Counted from the first letter of the stretch, positions 1 to 11,652 are shown. The stretch is DNA of 64,000 nt from Dysidea avara (GCF_963678975.1 NC_089279.1:28267609-28331608), one strand, 5' to 3'. The notes: generated by a model from the letters alone, not told the origin. Numbers and translations: made by a program.

Positions 1-653
1 TTAAGCAGAAACACTTAGTACAGTGCTATATACATCATAGGGACTAATAAACTTCCCTTAATAATGAATCACATTATAGAAGTCAAACGTGTCAGACGTG
101 TCGCCAGTAGCGGTGTGAATATTGTTTACAATTGTAGGGATTTCATTAGCTAGATAAACAGCCATCTAACCACTCAATACGTCAAAGCAAAAAAAGTGAT
201 TGTAAGTGTATAACTGCTACTGCTATGAGTACAATTATTTTGAGTTACTCTAATAAAACAGTCACCCATTTTTAGATTTATTTTTGTTACAGCGCACAGT
301 AATCCTTCAAAGAATAATTGTAGGCTTTGACTTTTAGAGTATTATTAGCAGTACCATGCATATGGGCTAATGAATTCATTGCAACTATGAATCTTGTTTA
401 AGATAATAGTGGCGACATAGTCCAGACTAAATGACACCTATAATCATATGAATGTAATTTGCACTTGTATGGATTTCATTAGTTAGATAAGCTACTGGTT
501 GATCAATAAAGCTGTCTGCACACATCAATTAGCTCTCAGTACAACTATTTATGATTTATAACAAAGCAATTTTAAAACTCTCTATAATAGAGCAGTCTTT
601 CGTTCTTAAGTATTAAATAGTTGGTAATGATGCTTTGAAATGGCATGTGGAGG
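1..653. other. AT-rich stretch without a recognisable gene
   Basis: No open frame with family resemblance is visible on either strand. The only structured item is a copy of the dispersed motif ending in AATAGAGCAGTC near 583-598. The last 8 bases (646-653, TGTGGAGG) are the target duplication of the next element. Confidence 0.5.
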
Positions 654-1016
654 CATAGGCGGCGGAAAGGGGGGGGGGGGGGGGAGGCTAGGGGACTGAA
701 GCCCCCCCCCCCCCCCTCGGTCTGCGCCCCCCCTCAGAATGATATCACACCGAAATTATCCTTCTTGGAGTGGGGCTGAAAACCGTGATAAAGATCGAGA
801 TACTCTAATAGAGCAGTCGCTCTAATAAAGCAATGAGTATGTAGCAAGCTATGTAAGGATTTTTATGTAGTTTATCAGCTATAAATGCGTAGCTGGTGAG
901 GTGGTAAGCTATTGTCAGGTGGTTGTGACCTTTTTTTTTTGGTCTCACCTTACCAAACCAGAGATAAGTCTGGGTCAGCCCAGCCCCCCTCATATCAACT
1001 ACTTTCTCCACCCCTG
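654..1016. mobile_element. hAT-type MITE, family 1, copy a
   Basis: A 363-bp non-coding element bounded by a perfect 8-bp target duplication TGTGGAGG (646-653 and 1017-1024). The left end reads CATAGGCGGCGGA; the right end, degraded here, corresponds to CAGCGGCGGA in the other copies. It holds a long G run and a long C run near the left end that can pair, the motif GATACTCTAATAGAGCAGTC, and a T run near 932. Near-identical copies lie at 24575-24937 and 31542-31840. Eight-base duplications and CAG-like ends are the hallmark of hAT elements. Confidence 0.85.
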
Positions 1017-1082
1017 TGTGGAGGCTATTTTTTTATTGTAACTGCTATGATCAATAAAATGATTTAGACCAAGTAGTGTAAT

Positions 1083-1302
1083 CAGGGGCGGATCCAGACT
1101 TTTAAAAAGGGGGGGTCCACTCTGGAATTGCAACTTCAGCCTAGCTAGATACATAGCTTGCTACACTGCTCCTCAAAAGATACTGTGACTGCTCTATTAG
1201 AGTGTCTCGATTTGACTGCTCTATTAGAGTATCTCGAGTAAGAAAGGCTCTTCAAAAGGGGGGTTCCATGGAACCCTTTGAACCCCCCTGGATCCGCCCC
1301 TG
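1083..1302. mobile_element. hAT-like foldback MITE
   Basis: A 220-bp element with inverted ends CAGGGGCGGATCCAG and CTGGATCCGCCCCTG. The middle contains two direct copies of the GACTGCTCTATTAGAG motif. I could not confirm a clean 8-bp target duplication (flanks AGTGTAAT and GTAATGAG), so the class is by terminal sequence only. Confidence 0.65.
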
Positions 1303-1367
1303 GTAATGAGAACAGTGGCTACAATCTGTACTGAATGCTCAATTAGAGTATTTTGACGATAACTGCT

Positions 1368-2180
1368 CTATCAAGACACACGGTAGTGTGTCGTGCGGCC
1401 CAAGGAGCCGGCGCGCCACACCCGTGAGTATATTGACAGGAAGAACGAAAACGTCATTTTCACACCTTTGTATCTCAGTGATCACTTATCCGATTGGAAC
1501 CAAATTTGCTACACAGTTGCCCGCCAGCCAGGGGAGTCTACATTCCAAATTTGAAGGACATCGCTCCAGCCATTTCCGAGATACGAGCAGCCAAAGTTTC
1601 GTTTTTTTTTCTTCGTTTTTTTTTTCTTCGTCTTTTCGCACACTTGCAAAAATTGCTATAACAAGCAAGCGCGTACTCCGATCGCCATGAAATTTGGCAC
1701 ACAGAAAGGGAGTCCAAAGGCGAATCCTAGCATCAACTTTGGTACAAATCCGATGAATGGTTCAGGAGTTATGACCGATTATTCGCGTAAAACACGATCG
1801 ATTTGTTGTCACGCCTACAGGGTAAACCGCTTCATGGAATGAGTTGAAAATTGCTATGTAGATGGAGTAACCATCGTAGGAGTGCCTTTTGGTGGTTTGA
1901 AAGGAATCGAGATAAAGACCATGGAGATGATACAAAACCCAACCTGTGTCAAAATTACGCGATCGATTTTTACGAATAAAAAAGTATTAGTTTTCACACC
2001 TACTAGGCAAACCGCTTAGAGCAATGAGCTGAAAATCGGTGTATAGCTGGAATAATATTCATAGAAAGGCCTTGCAGTAGTACAGAAGAATCGGATTACA
2101 AACCACTGAGTTATGATTCTAAAGCCAACTACGTGTAGCAAATGCGAGATCGAGATACTCTAATAGAACAGTCACCCTAA
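1368..2180 (+). mobile_element. dispersed element with GACACACGGTAGTGTGTC terminal hairpin, copy a
   Basis: The left end has the hairpin GACACACGGTAGTGTGTC followed by GTGCGGCC; the right end has GAGATACTCTAATAGAACAG. A diverged copy in the opposite orientation lies at 12356-12897, sharing the hairpin, the GTATATTGACAG stretch just inside it, and the other end. The short open frames inside are low-complexity (poly-T) and not credible genes. A hairpin near one end recalls Helitron 3' ends, but the required CTRR terminus was not identified. Confidence 0.5.
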
Positions 2181-2239
2181 TAGAGCATTCGGCTAATTTA
2201 TTTACTCCATTATAGAATTTTATAACATCACATTATTCT

Positions 2240-5110
2240 GTAGGGAGTTCAGCTGCAAACAGTTAATCTTATAGACAGTGCAGCAAGAAGCAAGTCACCA
2301 TGTGGAGAGTTAAGCAAATATATCACTATAGAGATTCAGAACATTACAAGTCACACTGAAGAAAGTTCAGCTATAAACAAGTCATGCACCCTGTAGAGAA
2401 TTCAACTACAATTAAGTCACTCTCTAGAGAATTCAGCTACACACAAGTCACTGTGGAGAGAGTTCAGCTACAAACAAATTACCCTGTACAGAGATCAGCT
2501 ACAAATAAAACACTTTGCAGAGTGTTCAGCTACAACAAATCAACCTTTAGAGCAATCAGCAATGAACAAATCAACACAAATCTACCTGTAGAGAGATAAG
2601 CTAGAAACAAATCACCCTGTAGAGAGTTCAGCTACAAAAAATTCACCCTGTAGAGACATCAATTAGAAACTAGACACAATGTAAGGAGTTCAGCTACAAG
2701 CAATCACCCTGTAGAGAGTTCAGCTAAAACAAATCAACCTGCAGAGAGATCAGCTACAAACAAATCACCTTATAGAGGGTTCAGCTACAAACAAATTACC
2801 TTGTAGAGAGATCGGCTACAAACAAATCAACCTGCAGAGATCAATCAGCTACAAACAAATCACCTTATAGAGGGTTCAGCTACAAACAAATTACCTTGTA
2901 GAGAGATCGGCTACAAACAAATCAACCTGCAGAGAGATCAGCTACACACAAATCAACTTGTAGAGAGATCAGCTATAAAAAAATCACCCTGTAAAGACAT
3001 CAGCTAGAAACTAGACACAATGTAAGGAGTTCAGCTACAAGCAATCACCCTGTAGAGAGTTCAGCTAAAACAAATCAACCTGCAGAGAGATCAGCTAAAA
3101 ACAAATCACCTTATAGACAGTTCAGCTACAAACAAATTACCCTGTAGAGAGATCAGCTAGAAACTAGACACAATGTAAGGAGTTCAGCTACAAGCAATTG
3201 CAAATCACCCTTTAGAGAGTTCAGCTAAAACAAATCAACCTGCAGAGAGATCAGCTACAAACAAATCACCTTATAGAGGGTTCAGCTACAAACAAATTAC
3301 CTTATAGAGAGATCAGCTACACACAAATCAACTTGTAGAGAGATCAGCTACAAACAAATCAACTTGTAGAGAGATCAGCTATAACAAAATCACCCTGTAG
3401 AGAGATCAGCTAGAAACTAGACACAATGTAAGGAGTTCAGCTACAAACAAACCAACCTGTAGAGCGATCAGCTAGAAACAAATCACCCTGAAGAGAGGTC
3501 AGCTACAAAAAATCACCCTGTAGAGATATCAGCTAGAAACAAATCGCCCTGAAGAGAGGTCAGCTACAAAAAATCATCTTGTAGAGAGATCAACTACAAA
3601 CAAAACACTTTGCAGAGAGTTCAGCTACAAACAAATCAACCTTTAGAGCGATCAGCAACAAACAAATCAACCTGTAGAGAGATCATCTAGAAACAAATCA
3701 ACCTGCAGAGTGATCAGCTACAAACAAATCAGCTTGTAGAGAGATCAGTTAGTAATACACACAAATCAACCTGTAGAGAGATAAGCTAGAAACAAATCAC
3801 CATGTAGAGAGTTCAGCTAAAACAAATCAATCTGCAGAGAGATCAGCTACAAACAAATCACCTTATAGACAGTTCAGCTACAAACAAATTACACTGTAGA
3901 GAGATTGGCTACAAATTAATCAACCTGCAGAGAGATCAGCTACACACAAATCAACTTGTAGAGAGATCAGCTACAATCAAATCACCCTGTAGAGAGATCA
4001 GCTAGAAGAGGTCACCTTGTAGAGAGTTCAGCTACAAAGAAACCACCACATAAAGAGTTCAGCTGCAAATAAATCACTTGTAGAGAGTTCAGCTACAAAT
4101 AAATCCCCCTGTAGAAGGATCAGCTAGAAGAAGTCACCTTGTAGAGAGTTCAGCTACAAAGAAACCATCATGTAGAGAGTTCAGTTACAAACAAATCACC
4201 CTGTAGAGAGATCAGCTAGAAGAAGTTACCGTGTAGATAGTTCAGCTACAAACAATTCACCCTGTAGAAAGATCAGCTAGAAGAATTCACCTTGTAGAGT
4301 GTTCAGTTACAAAGAAACCATCACGTAGAGAGTTCAGCCTCAAAAAAACCACTTTGTAGAGAATTCAACTACAACAAATCACCCTGTAGAGAAGAAGTTA
4401 CCTTGTAGAGAGTTCAGCTACAAAGAAACCACCATGTAGAGAGTTTAGCTGCAAAAAATCACCTGTAGAGAGTTCAGCTAGAAACAAATCACCCCATAGA
4501 GAGATCAGCTGGACGAAGTCACCTTGTAGAGGGTTCAGCTACAAAGAAACCATCATGTAGAGAGTTCAGCTGCAAACAAATCACCCTGTAGAGAGTTCAG
4601 CTACAAAAAATCACCCTGTAGAGAGTTCAGCTAGACGAAGTCACCTTATAGAGAGTTCAGCTACAAAGAAACCATCATGTAGAGAGTTCAGCTATAAAGA
4701 AAGCACCATGTAGAGAGTTTAGCTGCAAACAAATCACCCTGTAGATAGACCAGCTAGAAGAGGTCACCTTGTAGAGAGTTCAGCTACAAAGAAACCATCC
4801 TGTAGAGAGTTCAGCTGCAAACAAATCACCCTGTAGAGAGTTCAGCTACAATAAAATCACCCTGTAGAGAGTTCAGCTAGACGAAGTCACCTTATAGAGA
4901 GTTCATCTACAAAGAAACCATCATGTAGAGAGTTCAGCTACAAAGAAAGCACCATGTAGAGAGTTTAGCTGCAAACAAATCACCCTGTAGATAGGCCAGC
5001 TAGAAGAGGTCACCTTGTAGAGAGTTCAGCTACAAAGAAACCATCCTGTATATAGTTCAGCTACATTTCAAGTCACCCAGTAGAGAGATCAGCTGCAAAA
5101 AAATATCCTG
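2240..5110. repeat. 2.9-kb minisatellite, unit about 31 bp
   Basis: A tandem array with unit core TAGAGAGTTCAGCTACAAAC followed by AAATCACCCTG, about 90 units of 30-31 bp. Units vary at TTCAGC/ATCAGC, CTAGAA/CTACAA and CACCCTG/CAACCTG. Two sub-arrays differ: up to about 3.98 kb, where units with the TAGACACAATGTAAGG variant recur; and after it, where variants with GAAGTCACC and AAACCATC alternate. Near 4627 and 4875 the same eight-unit block repeats (248 bp apart), so there is higher-order structure. Frequent TAG triplets make it non-coding. Confidence 0.9.
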
Positions 5111-5310
5111 TGGGGAATAATGGGCATGTAATAAATATATGTATATAATGTGTATAATTACTAATAAAATCAAAAATAATTGAAGTATTACAAATCTTCT
5201 TTAAGTTCTTTTCTTCTTCCTGTGGTAAAGAAAAAAACACATGGGTTAAAAAAGTCCCAAAGTCAGCCATAGGCCGGCTTTGCAGTATACAAATACAAAA
5301 AGAAGTGATA

Positions 5311-5632
5311 TCTAATCAAAAACAGCCTAGCTGTAAAAAAAGGTGCGGCCCCCAAAAAGGCCATGGTGAAAAAAGATGTGAAATCCAAGGTGGCGGCCAA
5401 GAAATGGCTGTGATGGTAGGTTAATGGTTACATTTTAATAATGACAATTCAGGTGAATTTTGTGCCACTTGGTCTTGGCACCAAATTCACCTGAATTGTC
5501 GTTATTAAAATTTAACCATTAACCTACCATCACAGCCATTTCTTGGCCGCCACCTTGGATTTCACATCTTTTTTCACCATGGCCTTTTTGGGGGCCGCAC
5601 CTTTTTTTACAGCTTGGCTGTTTTTTGATTAG
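5311..5632. mobile_element. foldback MITE, family 2, copy a
   Basis: A near-perfect palindrome of 322 bp with arms of about 150 bp. Outer ends read TCTAATCAAAAACAGCC on both sides. The arms contain GGTGCGGCC and GGCCAAGAAATGGCTG, and the centre is near 5470. Related copies are at 11653-11921 and 43114-43355. Confidence 0.85.
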
Positions 5633-6304
5633 ATTAGAGTATCTCGATCTTTTTACAAATTCAAGTAGCTGAAAAGTGAATGCCAGACTGTGTCACCATG
5701 GGTTCTGGCCCTGCTTAGCACTACAGCTATAGATACTATTGTGTGTAGTACAGTAATGCTGTCTAGTAACGTTTGAGTAGAAAATTTGGGGTGCCAAAAC
5801 TGGGTTGAGCATTTTTTACCGACGCAGCTGCCTCGGTTTCCTCAATGGTAGCTACGCCACTGCTGACCAAAGCAGATGTGTCACCATCACACATTGGAGT
5901 GATCAGTGGGAAAACTCTTATTAGTGATCACTGCATAGTCATTTGGACATTCATAAGTTTCAATAATTTCTGCCCTTTCCACTAAATCATCTACTCACCA
6001 TAAACTGACACTAAGTGGTGAAAATACTGGTACTTTTACGGAACACTTCCCCAATTAACACCAGTCCTTATATCATACAAGCTCAGCTAGGCTATAGCTA
6101 ACTGTATTGATACGTAACTTTCGATTCTTCAAATATTTGTAACAATCATTGCTTATGACTTCCTGCACATTTATGTAATTCTTCCTTACATCAAATTATT
6201 ACTATAAAATTAATGTATTTCAGTATACCTCCCAAAACTTATTAGTATAAAGAAGCCAGTATACTACACCCACATTAAATTCTAGATCTAGATCTATAAC
6301 AAAT
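5633..6304. other. no gene seen
   Basis: The stretch starts with a copy of the ATTAGAGTATCTCGATC motif and is otherwise AT-rich, with no supportable coding frame or terminal repeats. Confidence 0.4.
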
Positions 6305-6597
6305 AGCTACACCAAAAAAATTGGAATTTTCAACTAGATTAGGGACTATAACACATCAATAAAAAGTACTGAAACAAGCTGGAGTAGTGCATGATATTAA
6401 ATCACACTAAAACAATAAGAAGTGTTATATCCCTACTGTGCATTTCCATTATGGTATCTTGAGCACAGTAGGGATATAACACTTCTTATCATTTTACTGT
6501 GATTTTATATCGTACACTACTGCTTGTTTCAGTACTTTTTATCAATGTGTTATGGTTCCTACTCTAGTTAAAAATTTCAATTTTTTTGTGTAGTTGC
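6305..6597. mobile_element. foldback MITE, family 3, copy a
   Basis: Long inverted arms start with TACACCAAAAAAATTGGAA-like sequence and meet around 6450 in GTGTTATATCCCTACTGTGC and its complement. The arm segment AAAAAGTACTGAAACAAG is shared with the element at 17945-18202. Confidence 0.8.
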
Positions 6598-6639
6598 TTG
6601 TTAACTTTTTTGTAAAATACAATTATTATGATTGGTGAA

Positions 6640-7160
6640 CCCATGCATACCGCATCAAAAGAAAGAAATGGAGCTACGCGCCCCAGCTATCAATTATCGT
6701 CTGAAAAGTGAAATATCCATCACGCTTCGTTGCTATGTTCAACCCGTTACACAGCATTACGAATCAAGAACTGTATGAAAAGCACCTCTGCAATCAAAAT
6801 AGCCACTATGAAAAATACAGACAATTTCCATTACGAAGGGAAGCCATCACGTGCTAAAGCCAAATTGACACTTTTTGTTGTCAACAAACGGACACAAAGG
6901 GGGACACTGGTAAGTCCATCAAGAATGCATTGTATATACTGTTGTATGCCAAAAGGCACCTCTCAAGCCAAAGCAATGTCGAACAGTAAAAAAAATCAAG
7001 CCCCTAGCCTTAGCTGTTATTGAGTTACACTTATCTGAAGGCATCAGTCAATCAGTCAGTCAGTCAGTAGAAAATTCCATTTAATTTTTTTTTAAATTTA
7101 ATAGCATCTTGTTAAAAGAGTTTTGGGTTGATCTGAGGCTTGTTTGGGATTAGTTGTACC
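6640..7160. repeat. dispersed repeat shared with 16.2-16.6 and 52.9-53.1 kb
   Basis: Blocks such as CAAAAGGCACCTCTCAAGCC, AAAAAATCAAGCC and GAGTTACACTTATCTGAAGG recur diverged at 16240-16620 and partly at 52930-53130. The 97-codon open frame at 6730-7023 lies inside this repeat, is absent in the sister copies and is therefore not called a gene. Confidence 0.5.
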
Positions 7161-7577
7161 TAACCAATACTGCTTCATTATCGTCAGGGAAAAGTAAGGC
7201 TGCTTTTTGGGTGATGTTTTTTCATGGGCCACGCCCACACCTTTGTGGTCCCTACTATACACGGTACTATCATACTGTATGATAATAGCTATCTATGGTA
7301 AAGCAAAAGATTCAAAGGTCTGATTTAGCTAATCAACACACAATTGCAAGCTATGTGAATTTATGATACAAATATGAACACAAGATGTCCAGTTGCAGCA
7401 TATCAGTAGCTACGCAATTTGCATTTAATATACTGAACATAATCCCTTGAGACAAAACAGAGCATTCTGGTTTTCATCTGTAGCATTGGCAACTGCACCA
7501 TATTTACCCTATAACAAGACAAATAAATGTAATTGCACCTATTCAAATATTTACAAATGTAAGTAACCATACATACA

Positions 7578-7775
7578 TGTAATAATAGAATTGAAAACTC
7601 AATAATCAACACGTGTTACAACCAAACTCCAATTACAACACACTCCTCTAATTAAGGCACACAATCAAATTACTAGTATATGTTACAACAATAATCACAC
7701 ATACATTTACAAGATCATGTTACAATATTATCAATAATAATAATAATAATAATAGTTCCAGTTCACAATGTTACA
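7578..7775 (-). repeat. 3' LTR of the Ty3 element
   Basis: On the plus strand it runs from TGTAATAATAG to CAATGTTACA and matches 10236-10432 almost base for base. The main difference is the number of TAA/CAA triplets near 7735-7755. TG and CA ends fit the LTR rule. Confidence 0.92.
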
Positions 7776-7777
7776 TT

Positions 7778-7787
7778 CGCCCCCTCC
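7778..7787 (-). promoter_or_regulatory. polypurine tract of the Ty3 element
   Basis: The minus strand reads GGAGGGGGCG directly before the 3' LTR, the expected place for the plus-strand DNA primer in reverse transcription. Confidence 0.75.
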
Positions 7788-7808
7788 AGATGAAGCTTGA
7801 CCACAAGC

Positions 7809-9430
7809 TTATGGTCTATAATACTCAGGTGGTCTTCTATTTCTTTGGGGATAGCGTGGGGTCACAGTTTGTTCAGCTGGAGAGAGTACAATATGGTCAA
7901 CTGAAGGAGGGGCCCAGTCTGTACACTCATGTCTGTTGTTGATGTCATCTAGTTCAGCGGTGTCAAGTTGGCCTGGAATAAAACGACGTTGTAATCGATT
8001 AGTATGCACAACTCTAGTACGTCTGCCATCACAAATTTCTGCAGTAATGGGACTTTTCATAGATTTAATAACCCACTCCCCTTCCCACCTAGGATCAAGT
8101 TTCCCTGCTGTAGGGATAGACAACCAAACTGGGTTGCCTACACCAAATACAGGTTGCTTGGTACGTTGGTCATAATGGAGCTTTGGAGATGTTAGTGTGG
8201 ACAAAGTCTTGCAGTTCTGCAAGTCTGGCTTGAATTTGAGCCGGGTAAGATTGTGGGTCATAACCTAATTGTGTTGCCATTGGACATGGTGATGGATGCC
8301 TGCCATACAAAAGCAAAAATGGAGAAACTCTTGTTGTGGTGTGTTGGGATGTTCTATAATCCCCAATCACTCTGTGACTCAACATATGTTCGCAACAGCT
8401 GTAGCAAGGTCCTATTGAACCTTTCTACCATACCATCCCCTTGGGGGTGGTATGGAGTAGTCCGTGATTTGCGAACACCAAATGCATGTAAGACTTGTGT
8501 AAACATTGTGTTTTCAAAATTACGACCTTGATCAGAGTGTAATATTTGGGGTGGACCATATGTGCTAAAAAACTTGATAAGCTCTGCTGTGATACGAGAC
8601 GCTGTTTGATCTGGAAGGGGGATGGCATCAGCCCACTTAGTAAAATAATCCTGTATCACCAGCAAATAGCGATTATTATTCGTTGACAATGGCACTTGCA
8701 AGATGTCCACCGCTATCATTTGCCATGGCTGACCAATGGGGATGTTTTGTAATGGTGCTTGTTGTGGCATGGGCAGTTTTGACTGCTGGCAGGTGGAGCA
8801 TTGTTTACAGTATTCCTCAACGTCCTTGGCCATATTGATCCAGAATGCATCACGACGTAAACGTTCAAGTGTCTTGTCTGCTCCAAAGTGGCCTGCTGTC
8901 GGAGCATCATGATTACGGGTGAGGGCATCTTTCTTGAGACTTGGGGGCAGAAGGGGTACTGTGACCATCTGCTGCATAGGACTGGGTGAATACTGGCGGC
9001 ATAGTACACCATCAATTACTTTGAGTTGGTGCCAAAGCTGTTTATATCTATAGAGTGGTGGTTTATTCCACTTTGCACTCTGTGGACTATCTGTCAAAGC
9101 CAGACGGGCTTGAAGAACAGTTGACAAGATGGCATCCTTAGACTGACTGGCATGGAGGTCCTCATGAGAGTAAAGCGGTAAGCTTATGGTAGCAGCACAT
9201 GGTGAGATTGTAACACGGGAAAGTGCATCAGCATTACTGTTCGCAGATCCTTTACGGTAAACAATTGCAAAATCGTATTCCTGTATAGCCAGAGACCATC
9301 GATACAGCATACCTTCCATCTTTTGTGCTGATAGCCATTGCAATGGAGCATGGTCTGTATATAATTTAAATCGTCGACCAAGTAAGTAGTGGCGGAATTG
9401 CTTCAATGAAAACACAATGGCTAAGCATTC
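7809..9430 (-). pseudogene. Ty3-type pol remnant: RNase H, integrase, C-terminal region
   Basis: Reading minus from 9430: RNase H follows, with YTDHAPLQWL and NADALSR holding catalytic aspartates. Then comes an integrase zinc region (H-x6-H and a C-x2-C), and a DDE core with VDILQVP, HSDQGRNFEN and the glutamate of MVERFNRTL. The frame breaks near 8354-8385 and continues in another frame with LLLYGRHP (a usual integrase segment). It breaks again between 8170 and 8261 and ends in a basic chromatin-binding-like C-terminus (WEGEWVIKSM, VHTNRLQRRF) finishing at 7809. The catalytic residues of integrase are still present, so decay is recent, but two frameshifts make it a pseudogene. Function when intact: second-strand RNA removal and DNA insertion. 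Confidence 0.9.
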
Positions 9431-10222
9431 TCACTGAATGACACTGTAATTGCGCTCTGATTTAGTGAGAGACCGACTAGCATAAGCAATTGGGTGCCAA
9501 TCTTGCTCTAAAACAGCTCCTAGACCAACTGCACTAGCATCTGTTTCGAGTATGAATTCTGTAGCATTTGGGCCAAACATGGGGTAAGAAAGGACTGGTG
9601 CCTTAGTTAAACATTGCTTAAGCATTTCAATGGCATTTACACAGTCACCATTCCATGAAAAGGTCATGCCATCATGTGTAAGAGAGTACAAAGGAGAGGC
9701 AATATTAGCAAATTGGGGAATATATTGTCTATAATATGAAGCCAGGCCAAGAAACTGGCGCACCTCAGTGGGATTGATTGGAGTTGGCCACAATACAACT
9801 ACTTGTACCTTGTTGGGATCAGGTGACATACCTGTACCTGAAAACACATGGCCTAAGTCGTGCACAGTATTCATTCCTATGTGACATTTTGAGCCCCTCA
9901 AGGTTAAACCAGCATCCAGCAAACGTTTAAACACTATATCAAGGCGGAACTTCCTGCGGTGAAAGTCGTCCAGTGAAACGAAATTCATGGGTAGCATCGC
10001 CTTTTCCATAGCCTTCTTTGTTACCGCGTAGTCATCTTGCTGTTCTTGTGTCAGTTCCAACCAAACCGCCAAGGCCTCTCCTTCAAGCAGCGTCGGTAGC
10101 TTCTTCGCCTTTGTCCCCGCCTCCCATCCATTCGCTCGAGCACAAATATCGAAGCGTTGAAACCACTCTTCCACGTCCCCACTTGAAAATGGCTTGGGTA
10201 GGCTTATATGACGTTCGGCCAT
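9431..10222 (-). pseudogene. gag start fused to reverse-transcriptase C-terminus
   Basis: This is a 263-codon frame. Residues 1 to about 92 resemble the N-terminus of a Ty3-type Gag (phenylalanine/tryptophan-rich, EEWFQRFD). At about residue 92-96 (near 9935-9950) the reading passes straight into the reverse-transcriptase thumb/connection (LDAGLTLRGSKCHIG, then VRQFLGLASYYRQYI) and the first RNase H aspartate (TDASAVGLGAVLEQ). Remaining gag, protease and the RT active-site region with its double aspartate are absent, an in-frame internal deletion. The frame ends at TGA 9431-9433, where the family has a sense codon between NYSVIQ and ECLAIVF, so the downstream part was once continuous. The start ATG at 10220-10222 lies inside the primer-binding site. 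Confidence 0.9.
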
Positions 10223-10234
10223 CCTCTGCTACCA
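10219..10234 (-). promoter_or_regulatory. primer-binding site, initiator tRNA-Met
   Basis: One base after the 5' LTR the minus strand reads TGGTAGCAGAGGATGG. This complements the 3' end of animal initiator tRNA-Met, including its CCA, over 16 bases. The ATG inside it is the apparent gag start. Confidence 0.85.
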
Positions 10235-10235
10235 G

Positions 10236-10432
10236 TGTAATAATAGAATTGAAAACTCAATAATCGACACGTGTTACAACCAAACTCCAATTACAACACA
10301 CTCCTCTAATTAAGGCACACAATCAAATTACTGGTATATGTTACAACAACAATAATCACACATACATTTACAAGATCATATGTTACAATATTATCAATAA
10401 TAACAATAATAGTTCCAGTTCACAATGTTACA
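10236..10432 (-). repeat. 5' LTR of the Ty3 element
   Basis: This is the partner of the LTR at 7578-7775, with the same TG and CA ends. In element orientation it begins TGTAACATTGTG. Near identity between the two LTRs indicates a young insertion. Confidence 0.92.
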
Positions 10433-11652
10433 TACATATGTACACACACACACACATATATATGCATGCATAGTAAGCCCATAACCAGAGGGATTTTACC
10501 TCGAGGAGCACATGATCACAAAACGTGGGTCCACAGACCACAGACATTGATGAATACTCAGCATTTTAACTGGCTTTAAATTAAATATTAGCGGATTATG
10601 TCATGATTTACTGAGCATGGATTAGTCAAAGCATAATTCTTGGTTAACACTGAAAACACTATAATTTACTGTGCAGTGTGCACACCTATTTAAGCTAGCT
10701 AGCTAATTGTTAAGCAATTACAGCTACAAGGTGCTAATCAGGAGTACAGCAAGGCTACACAAGTCGACAATAATTATATATATATAGTGTATTCTAAGCT
10801 GAATCAATTATTGACCGACATCTACAACTTGACATCTACTATCATTGTATATATAGAGTCTGGATTCAAAGACAGAATTTTGGAACACTACAATGCCTCA
10901 TGCTGTCTTTTAGTGTTGTCCTATATAGTAGTTTAAACAACTTCTATCACATTGAATAACGAAAGGTTCCACTCGCTTTGTATATGCTAGTTTGGCATAA
11001 AATGGTATTAGTAGCATACTGCATGAACTTTATATCTCTGCTGTTTCTTACGTATGTTGTAGCACACACTGAACCCTATGCACATGACGTTCAATCTAAG
11101 CTGCAGTTATTCAAAAAAGCTCTAGTGATTGGCTTTGCTGCAATAATCACCTTTCCCAGTGGAATAATGTTTGTTTACACACATACATGTCTGTTTACAA
11201 GAAAATCACCACTGATAGGACTTCGAATTTGCACTGTTTAAGGTAGCTTCAACATGCGATAATGACTGTTCAATGACCGCCCCTTCGTGAGGACTTGTGA
11301 TACAGTAACATTCATGAGGATTTATGATCCAGCAACAAACATGAAAAAACCATCTAAAATTGCAAGAATTTGCAGAGGCTACTTCTTGTACTCTAAAAGG
11401 CCATAGATGTCTTCATCTTCAGGGAGAATTTCACCAACATAGCTGCTGAGGTTGGTGAGCTATTACCATTTAAAAATACCATTTATTTACAAATGTACAC
11501 TGTAGGTTAATATCCAAAATCAGGTCACATAGCATATGCTATCCTTTTAAAATGTGGAAAGGTTACTTTAGACATTCACATTAGGGACAACAACTGTGCC
11601 TTATTATGAAGTTTCACCCTTTATTTACAATCAAGCTATTTTGTACAGTATT
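10433..11652. other. AT-rich stretch, one weak open frame
   Basis: It starts with a CA/TA simple repeat. One 87-codon plus-strand frame at 10978-11241 has two hydrophobic segments (about residues 9-29 and 48-68) that could span a membrane. The LTYV-x-H-x-E-x-Y pattern is faintly like a piece of a PGAP2/FRAG1-type membrane protein, but there is no second supporting exon, so I do not call a gene. Confidence 0.25.

Larger units (their letters stand above)
7578..10432 (-). mobile_element. Ty3/gypsy-type LTR retrotransposon, internally deleted
   Basis: A 2.85-kb element in minus orientation. It has two near-identical LTRs of about 197 bp, a primer-binding site matching initiator tRNA-Met, a purine tract next to the 3' LTR, and a flanking 4-5 bp duplication (ATACA at 7573-7577; TACA or ATACA at 10432-10436, depending on where the LTR end is placed). 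Inside are the start of gag fused to the C-terminal part of reverse transcriptase, then RNase H, integrase and a C-terminal region. The rest of gag, the protease and the catalytic half of the reverse transcriptase are missing, and there is one stop and two frameshifts, so it cannot move by itself. Confidence 0.93.

Noticed and set aside
1083..1302. 8-bp target duplication for this foldback MITE
   Set aside because: Flanks AGTGTAAT and GTAATGAG share only GTAAT, not aligned at the borders.
2384..2599. 71-codon frame in the minisatellite
   Set aside because: The 31-bp period shifts frame every unit and neighbouring units have stops; chance opening.
2240..5110. CRISPR-like array
   Set aside because: Units are contiguous and variable with no separate unique spacers, and the context is an animal genome.
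7936..8531. Plus-strand frames over the retrotransposon
   Set aside because: Antisense shadows of the minus-strand integrase and C-terminal region.
10978..11241. Small membrane protein gene
   Set aside because: Only hydrophobic segments and a faint PGAP2-like pattern; no partner exon, so left as unassigned.
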